From the NCBI GenBank assembly GCA_964636985.1, contig CAZWSX010000043.1, forward strand, positions 1 to 43,811: DNA of 43,811 bases, in the 5' to 3' direction. A program made the position numbers and the translations under genes. This stretch comes from CAZWSX01 sp964636985 (GTDB lineage: Bacteria > Planctomycetota > Planctomycetia > Pirellulales > Pirellulaceae). Every line of letters begins with the position of its first letter. The stretch's first letter is position 1. Positions 32,240 through 40,237 of this stretch are shown in pieces. The notes beneath the pieces were generated by a model. It did no database searches and was not told the DNA's origin. It saw nothing but the letters and a program-made list of their open reading frames with translations.

Positions 32240-33661
32240 CTATTGAAAATAGGTCGGGGAGGTGACCTTTGTCCCGGGCTTTACTTTGGCTGCGACTTCG
32301 CTCGCATCCATGGCCCAGAGTGGGTTGATCTCGACCGGCATTTCATCGGCGACCTGCGCACCGGCTTCGCGGAGCCAGCCGCGATGGAGGGCCATGATCG
32401 CCTCGCGCGACGTCCGCGGCGTATCGGTGGCGGCGCTGTCGTCGTTCTTTACCGGAGCAAAACCGACATTCTTATCGATCTCAACGACCAACGAGTTGTT
32501 GGCGTGCGGGAGGAGATCGAAGATGAACCGCTCGAAGCGCAAGGCGTTAGGTTTTTCTGGCGATACGACTTCACCGGTTGCGTCGACGTAGGGGACCTTC
32601 TTTTTTGAGATGTGAAGGGGCAATGCGTCGTTGGCTTTGCCTGCCATGCGATCGAGGAAACTTCGATCGAAAGCATGGACGGCGACGCTGCCAGCCCAAT
32701 AGGTGAGAGTCCCGTCGGGCGACCGCGCGGCCGCGAGCCCCTCCGGCAAATCGATGTACTCGATCACTTGCAGGCAGCCGTCGGCATCGACAAAAACGCC
32801 GACGCGTTCTTTGGGATCGGTCTTCGCGACGGCTTGGCTGGTCAGCTCGCTCTTGGCGAGGGCGTGGATTCCGAGGAACTCAGGGTCGCAGACGGTGAGG
32901 AGCGGGTTGTCGATTTGTCCGTAGAAGAAGGTTTCGATGCCGCGGCGCTGCGAGTCGGCCAAGCATCCAGTCTTCGCAATCGCGGCGAGCATTCCGCCGT
33001 GGCCGTCGGGGCCGGTGAAGAGTCGGCCTGGTGATTCGAGCAGGATGTCGAACGACTCGGCATCGACGGCGTACATCGTCCCTTGCTCGAAGAGCAGAAC
33101 GTCGCTGGCCGGAAGGCCGAAGTAGTTATGTTCCTTGAGGTAGCTGTCGGTCGCCGCGTGGGTTTGCGGGCTCGTCATCACGTACAGCGGAATCGCAACT
33201 TGGTAGCGGTTGCGAATGGCGAGCAACTTTTCGATCAGGATTTGAAACAGCGGCCGCTCGGAAATGGGGCCGAGCGGAAACATCCCCTTGGGTTTGTCGA
33301 AGCCAAGGCGCGTCCCTAGTCCGCCGGCGACGAGGATCATGCCAACCTTTCCTTGGCGGAGCATTTGCTCACCGGCGGCACGAGCTTGCGCACGGCTAAA
33401 TCCGACCGGCTCGTCTGCAAGACGCACTGCGGCGGGCGGGGCAAATTTTTTGGCCGCTCCGCTGGAACCGCATTCGTCGGGGGAGCGGGATTGGTGTTTT
33501 TGCCGCAGGGAATGAAAAAGTTGCCAATCGATTTCGTTCAACTGGCGATCGAGGTCGGCTCGCTCTCGTTCGCTTAACTTTTCCCAGTGTGCCAGCAAGT
33601 GCGACTGACCGACGCTCGCCAATTGCGAGTGCCACTTTGTTTTCTGAGTCGTTCCGCTCAT
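32240..33661 (-). CDS. UDPGP-family uridylyltransferase (UDP-GlcNAc/UDP-sugar pyrophosphorylase type)
   Basis: A 473-residue protein. ATG 33661 is favoured because AGGA lies 6 bases upstream; ATG 33667 would sit directly on it. The signature VAGGLGTRLGFDKPKGMFPLGPISERPLFQI is that of eukaryote-like UDPGP enzymes. VMTSPQTHAATDSYL, FYGQIDNPLLTVCDPEFLG, and YVDATGEVVSPEKPNALRFERFIFDLLP with a lysine-rich start are typical of UAP1/AGX-like proteins. The likely reaction is UTP plus a hexose- or GlcNAc-1-phosphate giving a UDP-sugar; the sugar cannot be fixed from sequence alone. With manC it forms a nucleotide-sugar pair. Confidence 0.9.
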   Translation of the reverse strand: MSGTTQKTKWHSQLASVGQSHLLAHWEKLSERERADLDRQLNEIDWQLFHSLRQKHQSRSPDECGSSGAAKKFAPPAAVRLADEPVGFSRAQARAAGEQMLRQGKVGMILVAGGLGTRLGFDKPKGMFPLGPISERPLFQILIEKLLAIRNRYQVAIPLYVMTSPQTHAATDSYLKEHNYFGLPASDVLLFEQGTMYAVDAESFDILLESPGRLFTGPDGHGGMLAAIAKTGCLADSQRRGIETFFYGQIDNPLLTVCDPEFLGIHALAKSELTSQAVAKTDPKERVGVFVDADGCLQVIEYIDLPEGLAAARSPDGTLTYWAGSVAVHAFDRSFLDRMAGKANDALPLHISKKKVPYVDATGEVVSPEKPNALRFERFIFDLLPHANNSLVVEIDKNVGFAPVKNDDSAATDTPRTSREAIMALHRGWLREAGAQVADEMPVEINPLWAMDASEVAAKVKPGTKVTSPTYFQ

Positions 33662-33706
33662 CGTCATTCCTGGGTGTGAATGATGCGCATTCCTACCACT
33701 TCTTCG

Positions 33707-33820
33707 CTACCAACCGCCTCGCACCCAGACGTACGCCAGGTATGCCAGCACCGGGAAGAGGATGAAAATCAGCCCGTAGGTTGCGAGTGTGGTCCAAGTT
33801 CGGCGTGGCCAACGAGCCAT
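33707..33820 (-). CDS. 37-residue single-span membrane protein
   Basis: A small ORF, ATG 33820 to TAG 33707, with GAGG 9 bases upstream. The product begins MARWPRRTW, has one hydrophobic span (about residues 12-32, LATYGLIFILFPVLAYLAYVW) flanked by positive charges at the N-terminus, and ends VRGGW. The charge pattern predicts the N-terminus inside. It lies 45 bases upstream of the UDPGP-family gene on the same strand and may be co-transcribed. No family is recognised. Confidence 0.55.
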   Translation of the reverse strand: MARWPRRTWTTLATYGLIFILFPVLAYLAYVWVRGGW

Positions 33821-33965
33821 GTCCAGCCGCCTCTGCTTTCGGTGTGAAATCGGGATAAGTAGGCTATTTACGTGCGACCATTATGGACTTTTAGCGGCTC
33901 ATCGTTAAGTCCACGCGAAGTACTCCCTAGGCGGTCGTGATGAACCTTTGAAGGATGCGAGTCTC

Positions 33966-35000
33966 ATGCCAATCGCCTGTTCTCGAACTGTGCGGATGCT
34001 GGCGGTCGTTTCCATCACGATCGGGCAGGTTTTCGCGCACGCAGTGGCGTTGGCTGATCCCGCCAACGATGGTCAAGGGAAACCTGGCAACTTTTCACTT
34101 CGCTTTCTTGCTCGCGACGAAGCAGGTCAACTGTTGGCCAAGCACGACGGTTTCATCGACTCGCTGAGTTCATTCGACCGCCAGGCGCGCTTGCAGGCGA
34201 CAGCCGATCCAGGGACCGACGCATTCTTGCGCGCGACGGTCGAGGATGTAGTCGATTGGAGCGACGACGAGCGCGCTCGCGTCGAAGAAGCGGTCAAGGC
34301 AGTTGCAAGCAAGTTCGCCGATTGGAAGCCACATTGGCCTGCGGACGTGGTCTGTATTTGCGTGGCGGGGAAGGTCGAATCAAATGCCGCTTACACGCGA
34401 TTCAATGCGATTGTGCTGCCTCGTTCCATGGCGAAGACGGGCGGCAGTTCGCTGGAGCGGTTGATCACCCACGAACTGTTCCACGTAATCAGCCGCTCGC
34501 AACCCGAACTTCGAAAATCGCTGTATCAGATCATTGGGTTTGAGGTTTGCCCGCCGATCGAGGCACCAGCCAAGTTGGCGCCGGCGCGGATTACGAATCC
34601 GGACGCGCCGCTGTGGGACTGCGTGCTCAAAGTTCGAATTGATGACGCTGAGAAACTGGTGACGCCCGTGTTGTTCGCGACGCCGCCGGAGTTCGCTCTC
34701 GCGAAGGGGCGCGGCCTGTTTCAACAATTGACGTTTCGATTGATGGAAGTCGAACCCGATCCCAAGAAGCCGGGGCACTATCAAGCGGTTCTAAAAGAGG
34801 GAGAACCGATCGTGCACGACCCTAAGGTCGTGGGCGATTTCGCGAAGGCGATTGGCGGCAACACCAAGTACACGATCCATCCTGATGAAGTGCTGGCGGA
34901 CAACTTCGTTCACGCTGTCTTCCAGACCCCGAATTTGCCGAACCCCGAGATCGTTGAAAGCCTGAAGGCGAAGTGGAACGAGCTCGCACCCGCTAAGTAG
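33966..35000 (+). CDS. Secreted protein with HExxH motif, function unknown
   Basis: A 344-residue protein. ATG 33966 (MPIACSRTVRMLAVV) with AAGGA about 10 bases upstream is preferred to TTG 33948. A signal peptide covers about residues 1-30. The middle region contains LERLITHELFHVISRSQPELRKSLYQIIGF, where HELFH (near 169) is a zinc-peptidase-like HExxH. A downstream third ligand is not obvious, though conserved-looking D/E/H residues follow (about 295-325). The protein may be an inactive or unusual metallopeptidase. The stop codon TAG is part of a dispersed repeat end (GTAGC). Confidence 0.75.
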   Translation: MPIACSRTVRMLAVVSITIGQVFAHAVALADPANDGQGKPGNFSLRFLARDEAGQLLAKHDGFIDSLSSFDRQARLQATADPGTDAFLRATVEDVVDWSDDERARVEEAVKAVASKFADWKPHWPADVVCICVAGKVESNAAYTRFNAIVLPRSMAKTGGSSLERLITHELFHVISRSQPELRKSLYQIIGFEVCPPIEAPAKLAPARITNPDAPLWDCVLKVRIDDAEKLVTPVLFATPPEFALAKGRGLFQQLTFRLMEVEPDPKKPGHYQAVLKEGEPIVHDPKVVGDFAKAIGGNTKYTIHPDEVLADNFVHAVFQTPNLPNPEIVESLKAKWNELAPAK

Positions 35001-35076
35001 CCGCGTTCACCAGAACGCGGTCGGTCGGTGCGGAATCGACTCGCGAGCCAACCGCACTCTACGCGAGTGCGGCTAC
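34997..35076. repeat. Two-hairpin repeat unit bounded by GTAGC/GCTAC, overlapping a stop codon
   Basis: GTAGC (34997-35001) and GCTAC (35072-35076) bound 80 bp with two perfect 8-bp hairpins: CCGCGTTC-ACCA-GAACGCGG (35001-35020) and CCGCACTC-TACGC-GAGTGCGG (35052-35072). The TAG stop of the upstream gene (34998-35000) lies inside the left end. It could act as a transcript end. Confidence 0.8.
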
Positions 35077-35082
35077 AACCCT

Positions 35083-35104
35083 GTTGTGACAATCTCGTTA
35101 CAAC
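35083..35104. promoter_or_regulatory. Operator-like inverted repeat (GTTGTGAC-N6-GTTACAAC)
   Basis: The arms pair at 7 of 8 positions. A further direct copy of CTGTTGTGAC lies at 35142-35151. Both precede the fused protease gene at 35214 and could be regulator sites. A short AGGGGG-TATTTT-CCCCCT hairpin lies at 35163-35180. Confidence 0.35.
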
Positions 35105-35213
35105 GCAGAACTCCCAATCTTCCCATACCCCGCACGAATTCCTGTTGTGACGGGGTACCGCGAGGGGGTATTTTCCCCCTAAATGCCGGAAGGGGACTTC
35201 TTGGGGAATGGCT

Positions 35214-37277
35214 ATGCGTTCTCAACTTCTGTTCGCATGGATGATTTGGTCGATTCTGGCCGGCGTCTGTTGGGCGGAGGATACGCCAGAGTCCGTCGAG
35301 CAGCTGGCGGCGGAATTCGAGCGGTACTCGGGGGCGAAACTTGTCTTCGATGCTGACAAGCTTCCGTCCGGGCAGTACCACGACAGCATGCCCTCGCTCT
35401 CCGCCGAGAGGCAACTGGCCGCGGCCCGGATTGCGGTCGATGAAATCCACAAGTTGCCGCCGGGGATTCTGTCGCGGATTGGGATGAAAGGGGTTGGCGT
35501 CTTTCGAGCGTGCGTTTCGAAGACGGGCGACGGCTTTCGCCCTTACGACGAGCAGCTCAAAGGCTACCGCTACTACGGAATCTGGAACGGAAACAACGGG
35601 CTGGCGGCAGCATACTACAGCGACGAGCAATTGCCACTGACATTGCATCACGAGATCTTCCACAACGTTGACCGCGTCGCCAGTACGCCTGATGAATCTC
35701 CCTTTGAGCGCGATGAGCGCTGGTCGCAGATTCTCGAAGGTCAGAACCGATATCCCGCGCTGAAGATCTCGCAGTCCGATGTGGCCGCGCTGCGCAACAT
35801 CAGCAGCGGTGTCGTGCTGGAAAACGCGGTAAGCGACTACGCCAAGAAGAGTGTCGGCGAAGACAAGGCCGAGACTGCTCGGCACTTTCAATCGCATCTG
35901 GCGGACTCCTTAGTGCAAATGGCGATGCGGTCGGAGTTACCCGGAAGCCAGCGGCTGTTGCACGTCCTGGCCAAGTACGAAACGGCGTCGGCCGGCAAGG
36001 CCAACGTCCGATGGTTCGTTAAAGCAGCTCTGGGACAAAGCGAGAAGGCGGATTCCGTCGCGGAGCGAGAGCGCGCAGAAAAGTGGCTCGCCCAGCTGCA
36101 ACAACCTCTCACCACGGAAGGTGTCCCAGAAACCCGCCGATTGCTAAAGCAGATTTCGTCCGTGAAAGTCGAGCCCTCTTCGCCCCTGATGGTGGCTGCG
36201 ATGGGGGCGACGCACGCGATCCTGCGAGCCGATTTGGAACCGCGCGAGCGGGATACGGTGTTCACCGTTCGTGGCCAGGAGGACGCTGACGGCATCAACT
36301 GGACGCTCCGGCAGGCGCTGGCCGATTATCGAAGGGATGCCGAGCAACTTAAGACGCTCGGGGAAACATCGCCCGCGAGCGACTCGATGCTGACGCGTAC
36401 GGCGCTAAAGAACTTGCGGCTCGTGGCGCGGTTCCACAATTTCATCGACGAACAGTGGACCATCACGCTTGAGACCAACAAGCTATTCGCCGGAGCCCGA
36501 GACAGCTTGATTGACTCAATTCCGCAGTCGCGCCCCGACTTGCGAGACAAACTGAGGACGATGTCGTTCGCGGAGCTGGCTCGCAACATCCAGGCGGATG
36601 GCGAAGGGGTCTCGGCGAGTTCCGTGAGTCGTCCGGCCACCAATCGCTATCTGGCAAAAGTCGACGAAGCGGTGGCCGACCCGAAGGTTCGCGAGGCGAT
36701 TCGCAAGGTACAGCCCGCGTGCGTTCGGATTGATAGTGGAAGCGGCGTCAACATTTTGCCTGGCGGCATGGTTTTGACCAATGCTCACGTGGCGCGCAGC
36801 CGCGGAGCCGTTGTGACGGTCGAGTTTCCTGATGGTCAGAAATTCAACGCCAAGTGCGTTGCCATCGATCCCAAACTCGATCTGGCGCTTTGCGAATTCA
36901 AGCCGAAGGAGCCGATGCCGTTTGCGGAAGTCGCGGCAGCTGCGGCCAAGACGGGAACGCCTGTGGTTTGCGTTGGCCAGCCGGGAGTAAACACGCCCGA
37001 GGGAGAGCCGACCGGTTACCAGCCGTTTCATGTGTCGGTTGGGAAAATTCGTGGCTACCTGGACAATCCCTTGGGGGAACAGACTCTCGGCCGAGTGAAG
37101 CACGACGCCTGGACGTACTGGGGGCATTCGGGGAGCCCGATTTTCGATTCTGCGGGGCACATTGTCGCGCTTCACAACAGTTGGGACTCGACGACGGCCA
37201 TGAGGCACGGCGTACCACAGCAAGCGATCGCGAAGTTCCTGAAGGATTGCGACTTCGCTCGTCCCGTTGGTGAATAG
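35214..37277 (+). CDS. Secreted fusion: HExxH metallopeptidase-like domain + trypsin-like serine protease
   Basis: A 687-residue protein. ATG 35214 is favoured, with GGGGA 6 bases upstream; ATG 35208 is possible. A signal peptide covers about residues 1-20. The N-terminal part contains LTLHHEIFHNVDRV (HExxH near 146) and FERDERW further on, resembling a zinc peptidase. The middle (about 230-490) is helical. The C-terminal S1 chymotrypsin/HtrA-like domain has its triad intact: TNAHVA (His near 525), KLDLAL (Asp near 556) and GHSGSPIF (Ser near 639). No PDZ domain follows. Two protease-type domains in one polypeptide are uncommon. It probably acts in the periplasm or outside. Confidence 0.83.
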   Translation: MRSQLLFAWMIWSILAGVCWAEDTPESVEQLAAEFERYSGAKLVFDADKLPSGQYHDSMPSLSAERQLAAARIAVDEIHKLPPGILSRIGMKGVGVFRACVSKTGDGFRPYDEQLKGYRYYGIWNGNNGLAAAYYSDEQLPLTLHHEIFHNVDRVASTPDESPFERDERWSQILEGQNRYPALKISQSDVAALRNISSGVVLENAVSDYAKKSVGEDKAETARHFQSHLADSLVQMAMRSELPGSQRLLHVLAKYETASAGKANVRWFVKAALGQSEKADSVAERERAEKWLAQLQQPLTTEGVPETRRLLKQISSVKVEPSSPLMVAAMGATHAILRADLEPRERDTVFTVRGQEDADGINWTLRQALADYRRDAEQLKTLGETSPASDSMLTRTALKNLRLVARFHNFIDEQWTITLETNKLFAGARDSLIDSIPQSRPDLRDKLRTMSFAELARNIQADGEGVSASSVSRPATNRYLAKVDEAVADPKVREAIRKVQPACVRIDSGSGVNILPGGMVLTNAHVARSRGAVVTVEFPDGQKFNAKCVAIDPKLDLALCEFKPKEPMPFAEVAAAAAKTGTPVVCVGQPGVNTPEGEPTGYQPFHVSVGKIRGYLDNPLGEQTLGRVKHDAWTYWGHSGSPIFDSAGHIVALHNSWDSTTAMRHGVPQQAIAKFLKDCDFARPVGE

Positions 37278-37311
37278 TCACTGCGTTCAGCGGTCGTTGC
37301 GAATCGATTCC

Positions 37312-37339
37312 TTGTCAACGCCTCGCAAGCTGCTAAAAC
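37312..37339 (+). promoter_or_regulatory. Promoter-like element before the DUF4838 gene
   Basis: TTGTCA (37312-37317), 16 bases, TAAAAC (37334-37339), just before ATG 37346. The word CTGCTAAAACG is also found immediately before thyA (39213-39223), and both are preceded by TTCAGCGG and TTGCGAA. This suggests a shared promoter/leader type; a start point would fall close to the ATG. Confidence 0.35.
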
Positions 37340-37345
37340 GAAAGT

Positions 37346-39144
37346 ATGAAGAACTCGAAGATGGAGCAAATGAGTCGCCGTCAAGCATTGAGGACGGCAA
37401 CGGCGGGAGTGGTGGTCGGGACGACTTCCCTTGGTACCCGGTCGCCAGTGACGAGCCGGAGGCACCCACCGAATCGACGCTCAAGGAGGACCTGACTCTC
37501 GTCCGGGAAGGGCGGGCTCTAGCCGTCATTACGGTTGAGAAACTGGCAACGGCGGCTGAATTGCGCAGAGCGCGCGAGCTTCGCGACCATATCACGCAGA
37601 TGAGCGGGGCGAGCCTGGAGATTGCTGACGATGCGGCGGGCAAGATTGAAATCCGTGTCGCGGTCGACGCGAAGCTCGGACCCGAAGAGTATCGGCTGAC
37701 GACCGGAGCCGGGCACGTCCAGATCACCGGTGGCCGGCCGCGCGGCGTATTGTACGGCTGCTATGCACTTCTGGAACGTCTTGGGGTGCGCTGGTACACG
37801 CCCACTGTGATTTCAATCCCGATACACGCGACGGTCACGGTGCCGCCGCTTGACGAACGCGGCGGGCCGGCCTTCGAGAACCGCCACGTGATGACGACCG
37901 AGGGCGATGATCCTGCCTGGGCCGCACGCAATCGGCTAAACGGCGCTTCCAAGAAACTGGATGCATCGTACGGAGGTTCGTTCCTTTACCATCCCTTCGT
38001 CCATTCGCTCAATGAAATCGTTCCAGGGAAGCTCCATGAACAGCACCCTGAGTATTTTCCTCTTATTGCTGGTAAGCGTTTTGTCGCCACCGATGCGAAA
38101 CACACCTTCGAAGGGGTGCAGCGTTGTCTGACGAATCCCCACGTTGTGAAGTTGGCCGTCGCCAAAGTGCATGAGTGGATCAAGCAGGTTCCAGACGCCC
38201 GGATCATTTCGGTGTCGCAGAACGACGGCGACGGATGGTGCGAGTGCGATGCGTGCCGGAAAGTAGTCGAGAAGCACGGCGCGCGGTCCGGCGTGCTGCT
38301 CGCATTCGTGAACCAGGTAGCTGAGGCGATCGCAAAGGACCACCCGGAAAAGTTGATCGATACGATCGCGTACGGGGAGACGGAAGCCCCGCCGAAAGGC
38401 ATCGCGCCCCGCGGCAACGTCAGCATCCGACTCTGTCCGATCCACGTCTGCCACGCACATCCGCTCGAAACATGCGAGTCGCCCGAATCGAGAGCATTTC
38501 TGGCGCGGCTCAAGGGGTGGGCGGCGATCACCGACAACCTCGCGGTGTGGCATTATGCTTGTCCCGCGAACTTTCTTATGCCGTTCCCCGACTTCACGAG
38601 TTTGTCTGAGGATTTGCGCCTTTACCGCAAGCACGGTGCGACGAATCTCTTTGTTCAGGGGACCTTCGTGCCGGGTGGCGGCCAGTCCGACGCGGAGCTG
38701 CGCGCGTGGGTCGTCTCGCGCCTCCTCTGGAATCCGGACTCCGACGCGGACTCGCTCGTCACCGAGTGGATGAAAGGGGTCTACGGCCCTGCTTGGGAGC
38801 CAATGCGCACCTGGTTCGACCGCCTACATAGTGAAGCGGCGAACGCGAAGCACCACTTGTATTTGCAGGACAGCCCGTTTCATCCGATTTTCACCGACGA
38901 TCTTCTTACTGACGGTGATGGACTGTTCGAGCGTGCCGCGAAGATTGCCGACACGAACGCCAGGCGAGAAGCCATCGCCAAGGCTCGCTTGCCGCTCCGA
39001 TACCTCAAGCTCCAACGCGGCAAGGTGCCTGGTTCCGATCTCGACGAATTCCTTAAGGTGGCAAAGCAATTTGGGCTCACTCACGCGGCGGAAGGCCGCC
39101 CGTTGGAAGACTGGGCGGCGGAGCTTCGCAAACGCGGAAAATAA
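37346..39144 (+). CDS. DUF4838 (glycoside-hydrolase-like) protein with Tat signal in a different frame
   Basis: The mature part, in the frame ending at 39144, reads as a DUF4838 protein: an N-terminal carbohydrate-enzyme domain (about 37500-37830, EYRLTTGAGHVQITGGRPRGVLYGCYALLERLGVRWY) then the barrel-like DUF4838 region (VSQNDGDGWCECDAC, LIDTIAYGETEAPP, NVSIRLCPIHVCHAHPL). It lacks a start in that frame: only a TTG at 37267 overlapping the previous gene. Shifted by one base, ATG 37346 encodes MSRRQALRTATAGVVVG, a classic twin-arginine signal, which stops at TGA 37493. A one-base difference between about 37430 and 37490 would join the two. It is either a sequencing error, a disrupted gene or a recoding event; function unproven. 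Confidence 0.75.
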
Positions 39145-39193
39145 GGGTGCCTTGCCGACATCCTTCGGCGAATAACCCTTCCTTCAGCGGCAC

Positions 39194-39221
39194 TTGCGAA
39201 CCGTTGACACACTGCTAAAAC
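39194..39221 (+). promoter_or_regulatory. Promoter-like element before thyA
   Basis: TTGCGA (39194-39199), 16 bases, TAAAAC (39216-39221), followed by GGGAGG and ATG 39228. The arrangement and words match the element before 37346. The TTGACA at 39204 is too close to TAAAAC to pair with it. Confidence 0.35.
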
Positions 39222-39227
39222 GGGAGG

Positions 39228-40022
39228 ATGGACGCCTACCACCAACTGCTGCGGCATATTCTGGATAACGGCACCCGCAAGGAGGATCGCACGGGGACTG
39301 GAACGCTGAGCGTTTTCGGCTACCAGATGCGGTTCGATCTGGCGGCGGGCTTTCCCGTGGTCACCACCAAGAAACTCCACCTCAGATCGATCATCCACGA
39401 GTTGCTTTGGTTTCTCCGGGGTGAAACCAACGTCGCAAGCCTGAAAGACGTCGGCGTTAGCATTTGGGACGAATGGGCGGACGAGCAAGGGGAACTCGGC
39501 CCCGTCTACGGTTACCAATGGCGACACTGGCCCAAGCGAGACGGCGGCGAGATCGACCAGATCCGCGACGTGGTCGAGCGGATCAAAGCTTCGCCCCATT
39601 CGCGACGATTGATTGTGAGCGCGTGGAACGTGGCCGACGTCGATCAGATGGCCTTACCACCGTGCCATGCGTTCTTTCAGTTCTACGTGGCCGATGGCAA
39701 ACTGTCGTGCCAAATGTACCAGCGGAGTGCCGACGTGTTCCTCGGCGTGCCGTTCAACATTGCCGGCTACGCGCTGCTGACGATGATGGTTGCTCAAGTT
39801 TGCGATTTGCAGCCAGGGGACTTTGTTCACACGCTTGGTGATGCTCATCTCTATTTGAATCATCTCGACCAGGCGCGCTTGCAGCTCTCGCGCGAGCCTC
39901 GCCCGCTGCCGACGATGCGGATCAACCCGGAAGTGAAATCGATCTTCGATTTCCGCTTCGAGGATTTTACGCTCGAGAATTATCACCCTTGGCCGCACAT
40001 TCCGGCGCCGGTCGCGGTGTAG
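39228..40022 (+). CDS. thyA: Thymidylate synthase
   Basis: A 264-residue enzyme, the same length as E. coli ThyA, with GGGAGG directly upstream. It converts dUMP to dTMP using methylene-tetrahydrofolate. It begins with the standard DRTGTGTLSVFGYQMRFDL substrate region; then comes HELLWFLRGETN, GYQWRHWP, the catalytic cysteine in ALPPCHAFFQFYV, and the CQMYQRSADVFLGVPFNIA dUMP-binding stretch, ending with ...PAPVAV. It produces dihydrofolate, which the folA product downstream recycles. Confidence 0.98.
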   Translation: MDAYHQLLRHILDNGTRKEDRTGTGTLSVFGYQMRFDLAAGFPVVTTKKLHLRSIIHELLWFLRGETNVASLKDVGVSIWDEWADEQGELGPVYGYQWRHWPKRDGGEIDQIRDVVERIKASPHSRRLIVSAWNVADVDQMALPPCHAFFQFYVADGKLSCQMYQRSADVFLGVPFNIAGYALLTMMVAQVCDLQPGDFVHTLGDAHLYLNHLDQARLQLSREPRPLPTMRINPEVKSIFDFRFEDFTLENYHPWPHIPAPVAV

Positions 40023-40026
40023 GATC

Positions 40027-40227
40027 TCACACAAAGACACAAAGGCACGAAGGGGGAAAGGGTGCAGTGCGGCAGGCTCGGGATGTGTTGGGAACGAAGA
40101 CGCCTTCACTTCAAAAATCACAAATCAGCAATCATCAATCGATTAATCTCCCCCGTCTCCTTCGACTCCCACTCTCCGCATAATCATCTCGTCCTCCTCC
40201 TCTTTGTGCCTTCGTGTCTTTGTGTGA
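40027..40227. mobile_element. MITE-like element between thyA and folA (26-bp inverted ends)
   Basis: Left end 40027-40052 (starts TCACACAAAGACAC) and right end 40202-40227 are inverted repeats matching at 24/26 positions. The 201-bp unit contains AGTGCGGCAGGC (40066-40077) and, reversed, the 41-bp family C repeat (40108-40148). It holds no ORF worth calling. It fills nearly all of the thyA-folA gap and ends 10 bases before the folA ATG. Mobility is inferred from its structure only. Confidence 0.6.
40108..40148 (-). repeat. 41-bp dispersed repeat, family C (copy 2)
   Basis: The reverse complement begins GATTAATCGATTGATGATTG and differs from the copy at 26494 at only a few positions in its last third. 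It lies inside the inverted-repeat element. Confidence 0.85.
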
Positions 40228-40237
40228 AAAAAATCCC

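Noticed and set aside
37483..37495. RF2-type programmed frameshift at the Tat-ORF stop
   Set aside because: AAGGAGG before TGA resembles the prfB signal, but a +1 shift leads to the wrong frame. The DUF4838 frame needs -1 (or +2).
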